Positions 7,619 to 15,665 of a stretch of 64,000 nucleotides of DNA are shown in pieces. A program made the position numbers and the translations under genes. The DNA comes from Tenacibaculum sp. 190524A05c (GTDB taxonomy: Bacteria > Bacteroidota > Bacteroidia > Flavobacteriales > Flavobacteriaceae). The stretch lies in assembly GCF_964036595.1 (NCBI RefSeq), contig NZ_OZ038523.1, positions 1,020,501-1,084,500 on the forward strand, written 5' to 3'. The notes under the pieces were generated by a model. It had not been told where the DNA came from. It saw only the letters and a list, made by a program, of their open reading frames with translations, and ran no database searches. Numbering within the stretch: position 1 is the first letter of the stretch; each line of letters begins with the position of its first letter.

Positions 7619-10510
7619 ATGAAATCTCACAAACTACTTTATTTAGTGGTTCTTTTTGCCCTTACCTTTTTTAATTCTGAAGCTCAAACTCCAATTCAAG
7701 TTGCGGGAACACCAACCAAAACAGCAATACAAAATGGAAATTGGACTGATGTGAATACTTGGGGCGGAAGTTTACCTCAAAACGATGATCGAATTCTTAT
7801 TCCTTCTAATATCACCGTAACTGTTGATGGAATGATTCCGCAAGAATTCAAATCAGTTCGAATAGCAATGCAAGGAACATTGCAATATGCTACCAATGTA
7901 AATACAGAATTAAGAACAGAATTCTTAGTTAGTGAAATGGGAGCAAATTTTAACATTGGAACACCTTCCAATCCAATTAACTCGAATGTAAACGCTTCTC
8001 TAGTTTTTGCTTGGAGAGGAGGAACTACAAAAGCTCAAGATAATAATCGATTTGTTCCTGGTGCTGTTTTAATGGGACCTGTACGAATGGAAGGTTCACC
8101 TAAAACGAGCTGGACAACTGTTGCGAATTATCCTTTAGCTGGCGATAATCAATTAACTTTAAAACAAACTCCAACAGGATGGAAAATTGGCGATAAATTA
8201 ACCGTTGCTGGAACAGATGTAGACGACTATCAAAGTGATGAAGTTGTTACGATTACTGGAATTTCTGGTACTACTATAATGTTGAGTAATTCTTTAATCA
8301 AAAATCATCAACCTCCAACTGAACTCAATAATCTTGTAGATGTTCATGTTTCCAATAACACAAGAAACATTGTTATTTCTTCTGAAAACTCAAGTGTTAC
8401 AGCTCTTTCTGGAGTAAATGGTTATGATAAACCAAGAGGACATATTATGTTCATGCATAATTCTAATGTTCAAATTAGAAATGTAGAAACTAATAATTTG
8501 GGAAGAACAGATAAAACTATTGAATTAGATGATTGGTCTGTACCCGAAGAAGGTCCAGAAGATCAACCTGATCCAAGATTCAGTACTACAGTTCCGTATC
8601 CTGCAGGAGCAGGTAGAAATCCACGAGGTAGATATTCGATTCACTTTCACAGATCTCTTGACCGAGATGCTAACAAAGCTTTAGTTGAAGGTTGTGTTGT
8701 GAATAATGATCCAGGATGGGCATTTGTAAATCACTCTTCTTATGTAGATTTTATAAATAATGTGAGTTACGGCGTTGTTGGATCAGCATATTGTACTGAA
8801 GCTGGAGACGAATTAGGTTCTTTTAAAAACAATATTGCCATTAGAACTTATAATCCGAATGAACCTTTGAATTTAGGTCGTCCAATGGATGGAGTTTTGG
8901 GAATTAACGGAGGAAGAACAGATGGTTTAACAGACGGAAGAGAACAAATTTCAGATTTCGCCCATCAAGGAGATGGATTTTGGTTGCACAGCACAGGAGT
9001 TACTCTAGAAGGAAATGTAGTTTCAGGATGTAGTGGCCATGCTTATATTTATTGGACTGAAGGATTGTGGGAAAGTCTACGCGGGCGACCACAAATGCAG
9101 AACAAAATTGATTTATATGTTCCTCCAACTGAATTCCCTAATTTAAATGCAGAACTTAAAACTCAAGTAGCACAACATCCCAATTGGATATTTGATGTTT
9201 GGTATGTGTTACCTAGACCTTTTAAAAACAATATAGGATACACAACTGCACAAGGATTTAGAGGTGATTATATTATGACTGAGTTTCATGAAAATGGTGA
9301 AACTACGAGTAGAGAATACAATATGATGCCCACTAATTATAGGAATACTATGAATTTGATTATTGAAAACTCACTTTTTTGGGGTATTCGAAGAACCGGA
9401 ATGCAGTTTGAAAACTGCGCTCAGATCACTATAAAGAATAATAAGATTTATGGTTATGGAGCAAGCACAGGATTTGCTCCTTGGAATCCCAATCCCAATC
9501 CCTATCCTGGCAGACTTGAAATAGAACCTCACTCTATTGGAATTGACTTAGATCATTATCATAACACAAGAAATTGGACCATAGAAAACAATGTTATAAG
9601 CGGTTGGGATGGAGCATCTCAGGCATTAACATTACCTATGAATGCTACCGTTCGAGTAAATGGTGGAACATTTGATAATTCTGGAACTGATATTTTTATC
9701 AGAGAAGTAAACTGGAACAAGAATTGGATTGATCGAATTATTGATAATACGGAAACAACATCTACCCCTTCATCCTTTGTAAACCCTACACCTACTGACT
9801 TAACTACACCTTGGAGAACCATAAATATTGAAGGAAATATTGTGTTTAATAATTCAACTAAAAATATTGTTCTAGATGCTCAATTTCATCTATTGAATAA
9901 TGCTGGTGATGCTTTTGCTTTATTGCATCCTGATGGTTCTGGTGTAAAAATGACAACTTATTTTTTACTTCCTGATGATATTCGATTGAATTTTGGTGAT
10001 TTTAATAATACTAAGGTTTATTTTGACGAACAAGATCCTAATTTCGTTCCTGTACCAACATCAGATTTGTTAACTCCTTATTTATATCCTACAGAAGATT
10101 TATTTCCAGAGCGTGTAACACCTGGTCAGTATTTGAATAAAAGTAATGCCCAATTAAAAAGTGAATTTGGTTCGTCTTTTGGTGGAGAGTTTTTACCTAC
10201 AAATGCAACAACACATCCTATGATTTCAGGAGGAAAAATAGTTAACTCTACTTTAAGTAATCCAGATATTCCTATTGAAGAAAATAAATGTATTATCTAT
10301 CCTAATCCGGCTTCTTCATCTTTTTCAATCAAAAGCATAAATAGAGATTTGGATGTCCATATATATTCGTTACAAGGAAATTTGATAAAAACTACTTCGT
10401 CAACACAAAACGGTATCGACGTTTCGCAATTGTCAACTGGTATATATATCGTTCAAATACAAGATCAAAACTCTAATTTTGTTTGCACCAAGAAACTTAT
10501 CAAGAAGTAA
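7619..10510 (+). CDS. secreted G8-domain protein with T9SS type A sorting domain
   Basis: A 963-residue exported protein. Signal peptide at residues 1-22 (hydrophobic LLYLVVLFALTFF, cleavage near SEAQ). Residues about 25-170 form a G8 domain, recognisable by NGNWTDVNTWGGSLPQ and repeated glycine/beta pattern. The middle region (about 230-700) has beta-helix character, with repeated IxIxxN-type and NNV/NNK turns, as in the CEMIP/TMEM2-type G8 proteins linked to hyaluronan breakdown. The last about 75 residues (CIIYPNPASSSF to LIKK) are a T9SS type A C-terminal domain, with the conserved YPNP, LSTGIYIV and terminal Lys residues. It is therefore exported through T9SS to the cell surface or medium. 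A polysaccharide-degrading or -binding role is inferred. Confidence 0.87.
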   Translation: MKSHKLLYLVVLFALTFFNSEAQTPIQVAGTPTKTAIQNGNWTDVNTWGGSLPQNDDRILIPSNITVTVDGMIPQEFKSVRIAMQGTLQYATNVNTELRTEFLVSEMGANFNIGTPSNPINSNVNASLVFAWRGGTTKAQDNNRFVPGAVLMGPVRMEGSPKTSWTTVANYPLAGDNQLTLKQTPTGWKIGDKLTVAGTDVDDYQSDEVVTITGISGTTIMLSNSLIKNHQPPTELNNLVDVHVSNNTRNIVISSENSSVTALSGVNGYDKPRGHIMFMHNSNVQIRNVETNNLGRTDKTIELDDWSVPEEGPEDQPDPRFSTTVPYPAGAGRNPRGRYSIHFHRSLDRDANKALVEGCVVNNDPGWAFVNHSSYVDFINNVSYGVVGSAYCTEAGDELGSFKNNIAIRTYNPNEPLNLGRPMDGVLGINGGRTDGLTDGREQISDFAHQGDGFWLHSTGVTLEGNVVSGCSGHAYIYWTEGLWESLRGRPQMQNKIDLYVPPTEFPNLNAELKTQVAQHPNWIFDVWYVLPRPFKNNIGYTTAQGFRGDYIMTEFHENGETTSREYNMMPTNYRNTMNLIIENSLFWGIRRTGMQFENCAQITIKNNKIYGYGASTGFAPWNPNPNPYPGRLEIEPHSIGIDLDHYHNTRNWTIENNVISGWDGASQALTLPMNATVRVNGGTFDNSGTDIFIREVNWNKNWIDRIIDNTETTSTPSSFVNPTPTDLTTPWRTINIEGNIVFNNSTKNIVLDAQFHLLNNAGDAFALLHPDGSGVKMTTYFLLPDDIRLNFGDFNNTKVYFDEQDPNFVPVPTSDLLTPYLYPTEDLFPERVTPGQYLNKSNAQLKSEFGSSFGGEFLPTNATTHPMISGGKIVNSTLSNPDIPIEENKCIIYPNPASSSFSIKSINRDLDVHIYSLQGNLIKTTSSTQNGIDVSQLSTGIYIVQIQDQNSNFVCTKKLIKK

Positions 10511-10530
10511 ATAAGTTTTTTAAAATTGAA

Positions 10531-10552
10531 AAGCCAGTTTTACAACTGGCTT
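10531..10552. terminator. bidirectional terminator
   Basis: Arms AAGCCAGTT and AACTGGCTT around TTAC, with A-run before and T-run after. It lies between the convergent ends of the G8-protein gene and the oxygenase reductase gene. Confidence 0.85.
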
Positions 10553-10560
10553 TTTTATTT

Positions 10561-11628
10561 CTATTCGAATACAACTTCAATTTCTTTTGTTAATGCGATA
10601 CTTTGACAAGTTAATATATATCCTTCTTTTACCTCTTTTTCGGATAAAGCCATATTCTTTTTCATCGTCACTTTTCCTTTTTTAAGCTTACAAACACAAC
10701 TCGAACATACTCCGCCTTCACAAGAATAAGGTGGATTGAACTTATTATTTAATAATGCTCGTAAAACTGTCTCTCCTTTTTCAATACTTATATTTATTTC
10801 TTGATTGTTCAATTTAGCCTTTAACGCTGCTTTTTCAATTCCTACTAAATTATTATTAGTGGAACTTTCACCGAAACTCTCGATAAATATTCTATTATCA
10901 GGAACGTCAATATTCTTTAATGCTTCCTTTGTGTTCTCAATCATTTTACCTGGCCCACAAATGAAATATTCTGTATTTTGAGCATAAGGAGGATACTCAT
11001 TTATAAACCAATTAATCGCTTCAGAATCTACTCTTCCCTTTCTATATTCAAACTCTTTTTTAGAAGAAAACCAACTCGTTTTAGGTTTACTAAGACTATG
11101 AACTAAAATCAGTCTTGTTGGATATTCCTTCCTTAACTTCTCTAATTCACTTTTAAACAAAACCGTTTCTTGATTCGTATTTCCATAAATCATATGGATA
11201 TAACTATTCGGTTCACCAATTAAAACAGATTTTAAAATTGAAAGTATTGGTGTTATTCCACTTCCAGCAGCGAATAAATAGTATGTTTTGTAATTATCCG
11301 CTTTTACGTCAGCAAAAAAACGTCCATTAGGAATCATAACTTCAACTTCATCTCCAACTTTCAGATTATCATTAATATAATTTGAAACCAACCCGTTTTT
11401 AACTCTTTTCACTCCAATTGTCGGAGCTTCCTCGAGGAAAGGAGAACTGCATAAAGAATAAGATCTTCTTACTTCCTCTTCTTCTATATTAAATTTTAAA
11501 GTCAAATATTGTCCTGGTTTATAATTGAATTCATCATAAAGCTCAACTGGAACATCAAAAGAAACAGCAACAGCTTCTGAGGTTTGTTCCTTTATCTCAG
11601 AAACTTTTAAACTATAAAAATTGCTCAT
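10561..11628 (-). CDS. FNR-type oxidoreductase with C-terminal [2Fe-2S] ferredoxin domain (oxygenase reductase)
   Basis: A 355-residue reductase of the PaaE/GbcB/CntB layout. Flavin domain (about 1-105) with RRSYSLCSSP; NAD(P) domain (about 110-235) with AAGSGITPILSIL and FICGPGKMI; plant-type ferredoxin domain with Cys303-x4-Cys308-x2-Cys311-x29-Cys341. It passes electrons from NAD(P)H via flavin and 2Fe-2S to an oxygenase. It begins 3 bp after the stop of the Rieske oxygenase gene, making the pair a two-component oxygenase. It ends the minus-strand operon at a terminator. Substrate is set by the oxygenase partner and is unknown. Confidence 0.93.
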   Translation of the reverse strand: MSNFYSLKVSEIKEQTSEAVAVSFDVPVELYDEFNYKPGQYLTLKFNIEEEEVRRSYSLCSSPFLEEAPTIGVKRVKNGLVSNYINDNLKVGDEVEVMIPNGRFFADVKADNYKTYYLFAAGSGITPILSILKSVLIGEPNSYIHMIYGNTNQETVLFKSELEKLRKEYPTRLILVHSLSKPKTSWFSSKKEFEYRKGRVDSEAINWFINEYPPYAQNTEYFICGPGKMIENTKEALKNIDVPDNRIFIESFGESSTNNNLVGIEKAALKAKLNNQEINISIEKGETVLRALLNNKFNPPYSCEGGVCSSCVCKLKKGKVTMKKNMALSEKEVKEGYILTCQSIALTKEIEVVFE

Positions 11629-11631
11629 ATA

Positions 11632-12831
11632 TTAAATTTTAGCACCATTAGCAATCATCCACTTTTTTACTTCTTCCTGAAAACGAACAATTGCATATTC
11701 TCCTTTCTGAGCTCTCGCTCCAACACTAAAATATGGTGAACTTAGAGATTTTTGTTGTTGTTCACAGGCATAAATATCTTCTGCCATAAAATCACCTGAT
11801 GCCATAGGATCATCTTTATCACCTTCATACTTTCCTTTATTTCCATAGTGTTGCCAAACTTTACTCATTGAAGATTTAGTATACTGTTTGGTAAATTCCC
11901 AATCACTTTTATTCTCTACTTTTGATCGAATCACTACTAAAGTTCTGTCTGGTGCTAACGGAATAGCATGAAAAGTATTCCATTGCGCTTCTCCTTCTGT
12001 AATTCCAATATTTGGAAATAACCATGGAACATAAGCGCCAATTTTATCTCTTGGTACACTTTCTATTAAAGGAAATTGAGCGGCATTTTCAACATCATTT
12101 AAATACTCATCCACCAAAGGTTCATAAAACCAATAATGCGGACCTTTCCAACCGAATTCAGCTTTTGCATGATTATACATGTTTAAAGTTCCTTCATGTA
12201 AATGTGCTAAATGATAATGATCTATATAATTTTCAACTACTATCTTCCAATTCGCTTGAATTTCTTTAGAATAAAATGGTTCTCCATCAGTTTCACTCCA
12301 CTCGACTAATTCTTCAACGACATGCGGACCTAAATAAGATTCTACTTCTCCAAAAAACTCCATAATACTTGGTGCATTTTTCTCAGGATGAACAAATAAC
12401 ATTCCTTTGAAAATATCAACAGAAGCCTCATGTAAATTAAGTTCACATTCGTGCAATTCTTTATTGCATAAATCTGGGAATTCTTCTTCTCTTTTAGGAA
12501 TACTAATTAATTTTCCTTCCAAATCATACGTCCAATCATGATAAGGACATGTAATCGCTTTTTGTGCTTTACCCACGGCTCTCAATAATTGAGTTCCTCT
12601 GTGACGACACATATTATGAAAAGCTCGTAATCTGTGATCTCTTCCTTTTACAATGAAAATATTATTTAAACCGGCTTGTACGGAAATATAATCTCCAGGA
12701 TTTGAAACATCTTCAACTAACCCTGCATATTGCCAAGTTGTAGAAAATAAGTGTTTCATTTCTAAATCAAACCACTCTTTCGATGTATATGCTTCAATCG
12801 GAAGTACATGCATTTTCCTTTGATTCTCCAT
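11632..12831 (-). CDS. Rieske non-haem iron oxygenase, catalytic alpha subunit
   Basis: A 399-residue ring-hydroxylating-type oxygenase. Rieske centre: Cys75-x-His77 (CRHRGT) and Cys95-x2-His98 (CPYHDW). Mononuclear iron site: Asp204 bridging residue, His207 and His212 (DHYHLAHLH), and Asp352 in EDIYACEQQQ as the likely carboxylate ligand. The C-terminal pattern resembles the alpha-only oxygenases acting on betaine, carnitine or choline-like substrates more than naphthalene-type enzymes, but no beta-subunit gene or catabolic neighbour fixes the substrate. Neighbours are a sterol-desaturase-family hydroxylase and DUF2147, so a lipid or isoprenoid substrate is also possible. The bacterial sterol demethylase SdmA is a Rieske oxygenase precedent. 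Confidence 0.93.
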   Translation of the reverse strand: MENQRKMHVLPIEAYTSKEWFDLEMKHLFSTTWQYAGLVEDVSNPGDYISVQAGLNNIFIVKGRDHRLRAFHNMCRHRGTQLLRAVGKAQKAITCPYHDWTYDLEGKLISIPKREEEFPDLCNKELHECELNLHEASVDIFKGMLFVHPEKNAPSIMEFFGEVESYLGPHVVEELVEWSETDGEPFYSKEIQANWKIVVENYIDHYHLAHLHEGTLNMYNHAKAEFGWKGPHYWFYEPLVDEYLNDVENAAQFPLIESVPRDKIGAYVPWLFPNIGITEGEAQWNTFHAIPLAPDRTLVVIRSKVENKSDWEFTKQYTKSSMSKVWQHYGNKGKYEGDKDDPMASGDFMAEDIYACEQQQKSLSSPYFSVGARAQKGEYAIVRFQEEVKKWMIANGAKI

Positions 12832-12840
12832 TATCTTAAT

Positions 12841-13245
12841 TTATTTTGGAAATATATTTTTAATCACCTTTCCTTTCGTCCAAACTTCTTTATAAGGTTT
12901 TCCTTCAACCGTCATCAAAGCTTCTAATTTATTATAATCTTTTAAAGTAAAAATTACTTCATAATAACTTCCATCTGGTAAATACATCTTTCCGTTATTA
13001 TATATATTCCCTTGTTTTTCAACATCAGTAAGAAAATAATCTCTCTTTTTATTTTTTCCTTGATACTCCAAGTTACCATCATTGTAATAGTGGATTTTTC
13101 CAAAGAATTTACCTCTGTACTCTACTATTTCGTAAACTGCTTGATAATATTCATTTTTCACTTCCCAAACTCCGATAATTTTATCATTTTTTTGAGCACA
13201 AGAAACCAGGCTTATTGCTAGTATAAAAGTTAATAATAATCTCAT
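12841..13245 (-). CDS. DUF2147-family secreted protein (copy 1)
   Basis: A 134-residue protein with a lipoprotein-like signal (LLLTFILAISLVSC, lipobox Cys at about 16), then a small beta-rich domain. Visible family features: IIGVWEVKNEYYQAVYEI, GKIHYYNDGN, an acidic/Lys stretch, and KPYKEVWTKGK near the end. Members usually start with GxW and fold as a small lipocalin-like barrel; function unknown. It lies 9 bp from the Rieske gene and 4 bp from the sterol desaturase gene, so it is in that operon. A paralogue begins the divergent operon at 15272. Confidence 0.83.
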   Translation of the reverse strand: MRLLLTFILAISLVSCAQKNDKIIGVWEVKNEYYQAVYEIVEYRGKFFGKIHYYNDGNLEYQGKNKKRDYFLTDVEKQGNIYNNGKMYLPDGSYYEVIFTLKDYNKLEALMTVEGKPYKEVWTKGKVIKNIFPK

Positions 13246-13249
13246 AATT

Positions 13250-14248
13250 TTAGGATTTGTTTGGATTTTCAGGCATCCAATCTGGAGGTTTTATAAACAC
13301 TTTAAGCTTATTCTTAACTCCTGAAACTTTACCTAACTTATGATTCAATCTTGTCAAACCATGAAAAAATACTTTGATAGGATTGACGCTATTTAATGGT
13401 TCTGAAATTCCGTATTTCACCTTTTCTACTTCTGGCTCAAACGTACCTAATAATCTATCCCAAATGATCAAAATCCCAGCATAATTTTTATCCCAGTATT
13501 GTCTGTTCGAACCATGATGAACTCTATGATGTGATGGTGTATTGAAAATAAATTCAACAGGTTTTATCAATTTCCCAATTATTTCGGTGTGTAATAATGT
13601 TTGAAAAACTTGTACAAATACTTCAGAAAGTAAAACCAATATCGGATCAAATCCCAACATAACAATTGGTAAAGAGAATACGATTGGCATAATAGCATCT
13701 AATGGTCCAAAACGATACGCAACCGACATATTAAAATGTGGGGAACTATGATGAACTGTATGTGTTGCCCAACCAATTCCGATTCTATGCATCATTCTGT
13801 GTTCCCAATAATATGCAAAGTCTGCCAATAAAACACATGAAATAATGGTTGCCCAATTGATATCTAAATGAGGTAAACTTACATTATTAAATAACCAGTA
13901 ATATACTTTTGTAACTGCTAAAATCCCAAGAATAATTTCTATTAAAAAGAATCCACCAAATGTTATAATATTCGCAATACTATCAAGAATTAAATCTTTA
14001 TTCAATCGTCTTAAAAAGGCATAACGTATTAATTCAATTACAAAAAATGGTATGATAATATAGACTAAACTCAAGTCGTTAAATACATAAAACCAATACT
14101 CTACACTTTCCCATTGTAATGTATTCGAGAAAAAGGAAATTAAGCTGTCGTGTCCGCTTTCACTATAATTGTAATAAAAGAAATGTGCGAAACCTGTAAT
14201 TAATAAAATGATTACTAAACTTCTAATTAACAATGTTGAATTTTTCAT
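13250..14248 (-). CDS. sterol desaturase / fatty acid hydroxylase superfamily membrane protein
   Basis: A 332-residue integral membrane di-iron enzyme. The histidine clusters are visible: WEHRMMHR, THTVHHSS and SHHRVHHG, together giving the eight-His pattern that binds two irons, within four to six hydrophobic helices. The superfamily performs O2-dependent hydroxylation or desaturation of lipids, sterols or carotenoids. It is the first gene of the operon with DUF2147, Rieske oxygenase and reductase. An Fnr-like box at 14294-14307 and a CAATTTTG -7-like element at 14271-14264 (minus strand) precede it. Substrate unknown; the Rieske reductase could supply both oxygenases. Confidence 0.9.
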   Translation of the reverse strand: MKNSTLLIRSLVIILLITGFAHFFYYNYSESGHDSLISFFSNTLQWESVEYWFYVFNDLSLVYIIIPFFVIELIRYAFLRRLNKDLILDSIANIITFGGFFLIEIILGILAVTKVYYWLFNNVSLPHLDINWATIISCVLLADFAYYWEHRMMHRIGIGWATHTVHHSSPHFNMSVAYRFGPLDAIMPIVFSLPIVMLGFDPILVLLSEVFVQVFQTLLHTEIIGKLIKPVEFIFNTPSHHRVHHGSNRQYWDKNYAGILIIWDRLLGTFEPEVEKVKYGISEPLNSVNPIKVFFHGLTRLNHKLGKVSGVKNKLKVFIKPPDWMPENPNKS

Positions 14249-14263
14249 CTTAAATATTTTTTA

Positions 14264-14307
14264 CAAAATTGCTAAATAAGTTCATTCAAGTTTTTGACCT
14301 ATGTCAA
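14264..14307 (-). promoter_or_regulatory. Fnr-like box plus -7 element upstream of the sterol desaturase gene
   Basis: TTGACCTATGTCAA at 14294-14307 (TTGAC-N4-GTCAA palindrome) with its centre exactly 33 bp from the centre of a -7-like CAATTTTG (14271-14264, minus strand). The start codon is 52 bp from the box centre. This implies a box near -41 relative to the transcript start, the class II activator position. The box overlaps the stop codon of the upstream 80-aa gene. Confidence 0.7.
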
Positions 14308-14541
14308 AATAGCTAGATGATTAGCTACAGAATATATAGCTAAGAATGACCATATTAAAATCATTATCCAATATAGTTTTGGATGTTCCTTTTTAGTTAT
14401 AGATTCCACAAAATGAATTTCACCACTTCTAATAATGTGAACTAAACCTAAAATTATAAATAAGGCCCAAAACCAATTCCATTCGTAAATAATTGCTAGT
14501 ATTAAAAGAGCAAGAGCAACTATAGTTCTCCATTTATCCAT
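14299..14541 (-). CDS. small two-to-three-helix membrane protein (tandem paralogue)
   Basis: An 80-residue hydrophobic protein: KWRTIVALALLILAIIYEW, then WALFIILGLVHIIRSGEI, then HPKLYWIMILIWSFLAIYS. The shared skeleton KWRTI-x-AL, W-x-W, SG, E-x-P-x-LYWI and AxYS shows that it is a paralogue of the 87-residue product just upstream. Family not recognised; inner-membrane location expected. It starts 1 bp after the upstream paralogue ends, so the two are cotranscribed. A role supporting the nearby membrane hydroxylase is only a guess. Confidence 0.7.
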   Translation of the reverse strand: MDKWRTIVALALLILAIIYEWNWFWALFIILGLVHIIRSGEIHFVESITKKEHPKLYWIMILIWSFLAIYSVANHLAILT

Positions 14542-14542
14542 A

Positions 14543-14806
14543 TTAATATCTGTAATGATTATAATCTATGAACAAAGTAGATAAAGAATATGCCGCCATT
14601 AATATCCAAGAGGCAATAATTATCCAATACAAAATTGGATTTTCATTTCTTTGAATAGGCTCAATAAAAAATGTAACACCTGAAAACAAATCAGGAATTA
14701 CCCACAACAAAAACAAAACTCCCCATGCCCATTCCCAATTCATAAACAAAGCAATGTACATTAATATCAATGCAATTATGGTTCTCCATTTTGTTGTATT
14801 CTTCAT
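14543..14806 (-). CDS. small membrane protein (tandem paralogue)
   Basis: An 87-residue hydrophobic protein, TKWRTIIALILMYIALFMNW, then a second helix ending in DLFSGVTFFIEP, then NPILYWIIIASWILMAAYS. It aligns along its whole length with the 80-residue product of the next gene, so the pair arose by tandem duplication. Not recognised as a named family. It follows the DUF6787 gene by 23 bp and probably shares its promoter. Confidence 0.7.
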   Translation of the reverse strand: MKNTTKWRTIIALILMYIALFMNWEWAWGVLFLLWVIPDLFSGVTFFIEPIQRNENPILYWIIIASWILMAAYSLSTLFIDYNHYRY

Positions 14807-14829
14807 CTACTAAATATAAAAAAGAATTG

Positions 14830-15123
14830 TTAAACTATTATTCCAAAACGTTTTAAAAGCTTCTTTTCCATATTCCAAAAAAATTGAAACTGACCGAATA
14901 ACCAACCAAACATTACTAAGAATACTTGGTAGAAAATGAAACTTGACATGATGAACATTGGATAATAGAAAATTGCAGGAACATTTTCTAAGGTCAATCC
15001 TAAAAACTTTAAAATTGGTCGTCCTACAAATACAGAAGATGATCCTGTAATTGAAAACACAAAAAATATAATTGCTAAATCTTTTTTGGAAGTAACATTC
15101 CAACGTGACATTAATTTATTCAT
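14830..15123 (-). CDS. DUF6787-family membrane protein
   Basis: A 97-residue protein: MNKLMSRWNVTSKKDLAIIF, a first helix, GRPILKFLGL, then a second hydrophobic stretch and LFGQFQFFWNMEKKLLKRFG at the end. The N-terminal RWxV, two helices and the C-terminal FGQFxFFxxxExK motif match the Bacteroidota DUF6787 family; function unknown. I prefer this frame to the overlapping 97-codon frame at 14810-15103, whose translation lacks family features. It heads the minus-strand arm. A -7-like element (exact TAnnTTTG match, 15147-15140) and an Fnr-like box precede it. Confidence 0.78.
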   Translation of the reverse strand: MNKLMSRWNVTSKKDLAIIFFVFSITGSSSVFVGRPILKFLGLTLENVPAIFYYPMFIMSSFIFYQVFLVMFGWLFGQFQFFWNMEKKLLKRFGIIV

Positions 15124-15139
15124 TTCAAAAAATTTTGTT

Positions 15140-15183
15140 CAAAACTAATTCCAGCGCTAAAAAATCATTTTGACTTAAATCAA
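15140..15183 (-). promoter_or_regulatory. Fnr-like box plus -7 element for the minus-strand arm
   Basis: TTGACTTAAATCAA at 15170-15183, with its centre 33 bp from the centre of TAGTTTTG (15147-15140 on the minus strand), an exact TAnnTTTG match. The box centre is 53 bp from the DUF6787 start codon. The architecture matches the other two boxes. Confidence 0.72.
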
Positions 15184-15204
15184 AAAATGAGGAATCTCAT
15201 GATT

Positions 15205-15248
15205 TTGACATAGGTCAAAAAAACTTCAAAACATCCTTCACAATTTTG
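15205..15248 (+). promoter_or_regulatory. Fnr-like box plus -7 element for the plus-strand arm
   Basis: TTGACATAGGTCAA at 15205-15218, with its centre 33 bp from the centre of CAATTTTG (15241-15248). The start codon at 15272 is 60 bp from the box centre. The two divergent boxes are 35 bp apart, so two dimers could sit side by side. Confidence 0.72.
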
Positions 15249-15271
15249 TCTCAAGATTAAAAACAAGAGTC

Positions 15272-15655
15272 ATGAAGAGATTTTTATTACTTACCATTAT
15301 TCCTTTGATGAGTTGCTCAACATCAGTAGACCATAGAATATTCGGAACCTGGAAAACGAATAGTAAATTTTACGCTGCTACCTACAAGATTGAGAAAAAC
15401 AGTGAAAAAATTATAGGTAAACTTCTGTATTACAATGATGGAACAACTGTGTTACATGAAACCAAAAGTGATAAAGATATTTTTATTAAAGATCTACAAT
15501 ATGAAAACGAAGCTTTTGTAGATGCTATTTCAGGAGCAACACAAACTACTTCAAAGAAGTATCAAATAAAAATAAAACATACTGATACTCTTGAAGTAAC
15601 TACTTACGTAAGAAATAAACCTTCCATAGAAACTTGGACAAGAAAACAACAATAG
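15272..15655 (+). CDS. DUF2147-family lipoprotein (copy 2)
   Basis: A 127-residue protein with a lipoprotein signal (MKRFLLLTIIPLMSC, lipobox Cys at residue 15) and a small beta domain. It has IFGTWKTNSKFYAATYKI, GKLLYYNDGT and a final SIETWTRKQ. It parallels the DUF2147 copy at 12841-13245 (GxW, KFYAATYKI against EYYQAVYEI, YYNDG, xETW), so the two arms of the cluster each carry a paralogue. Molecular function unknown; the lipobox suggests membrane anchoring facing the periplasm. First gene of the plus-strand arm, followed after 10 bp by a larger lipoprotein gene. Confidence 0.8.
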   Translation: MKRFLLLTIIPLMSCSTSVDHRIFGTWKTNSKFYAATYKIEKNSEKIIGKLLYYNDGTTVLHETKSDKDIFIKDLQYENEAFVDAISGATQTTSKKYQIKIKHTDTLEVTTYVRNKPSIETWTRKQQ

Positions 15656-15665
15656 ATTTAAAATT

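Noticed and set aside
14810..15103. Alternative 97-codon minus-strand frame overlapping the DUF6787 gene
   Set aside because: The other frame (14830-15123) has the DUF6787 motifs, two clean membrane helices and a promoter-like element upstream. This one is Cys- and Phe-rich with no family match.
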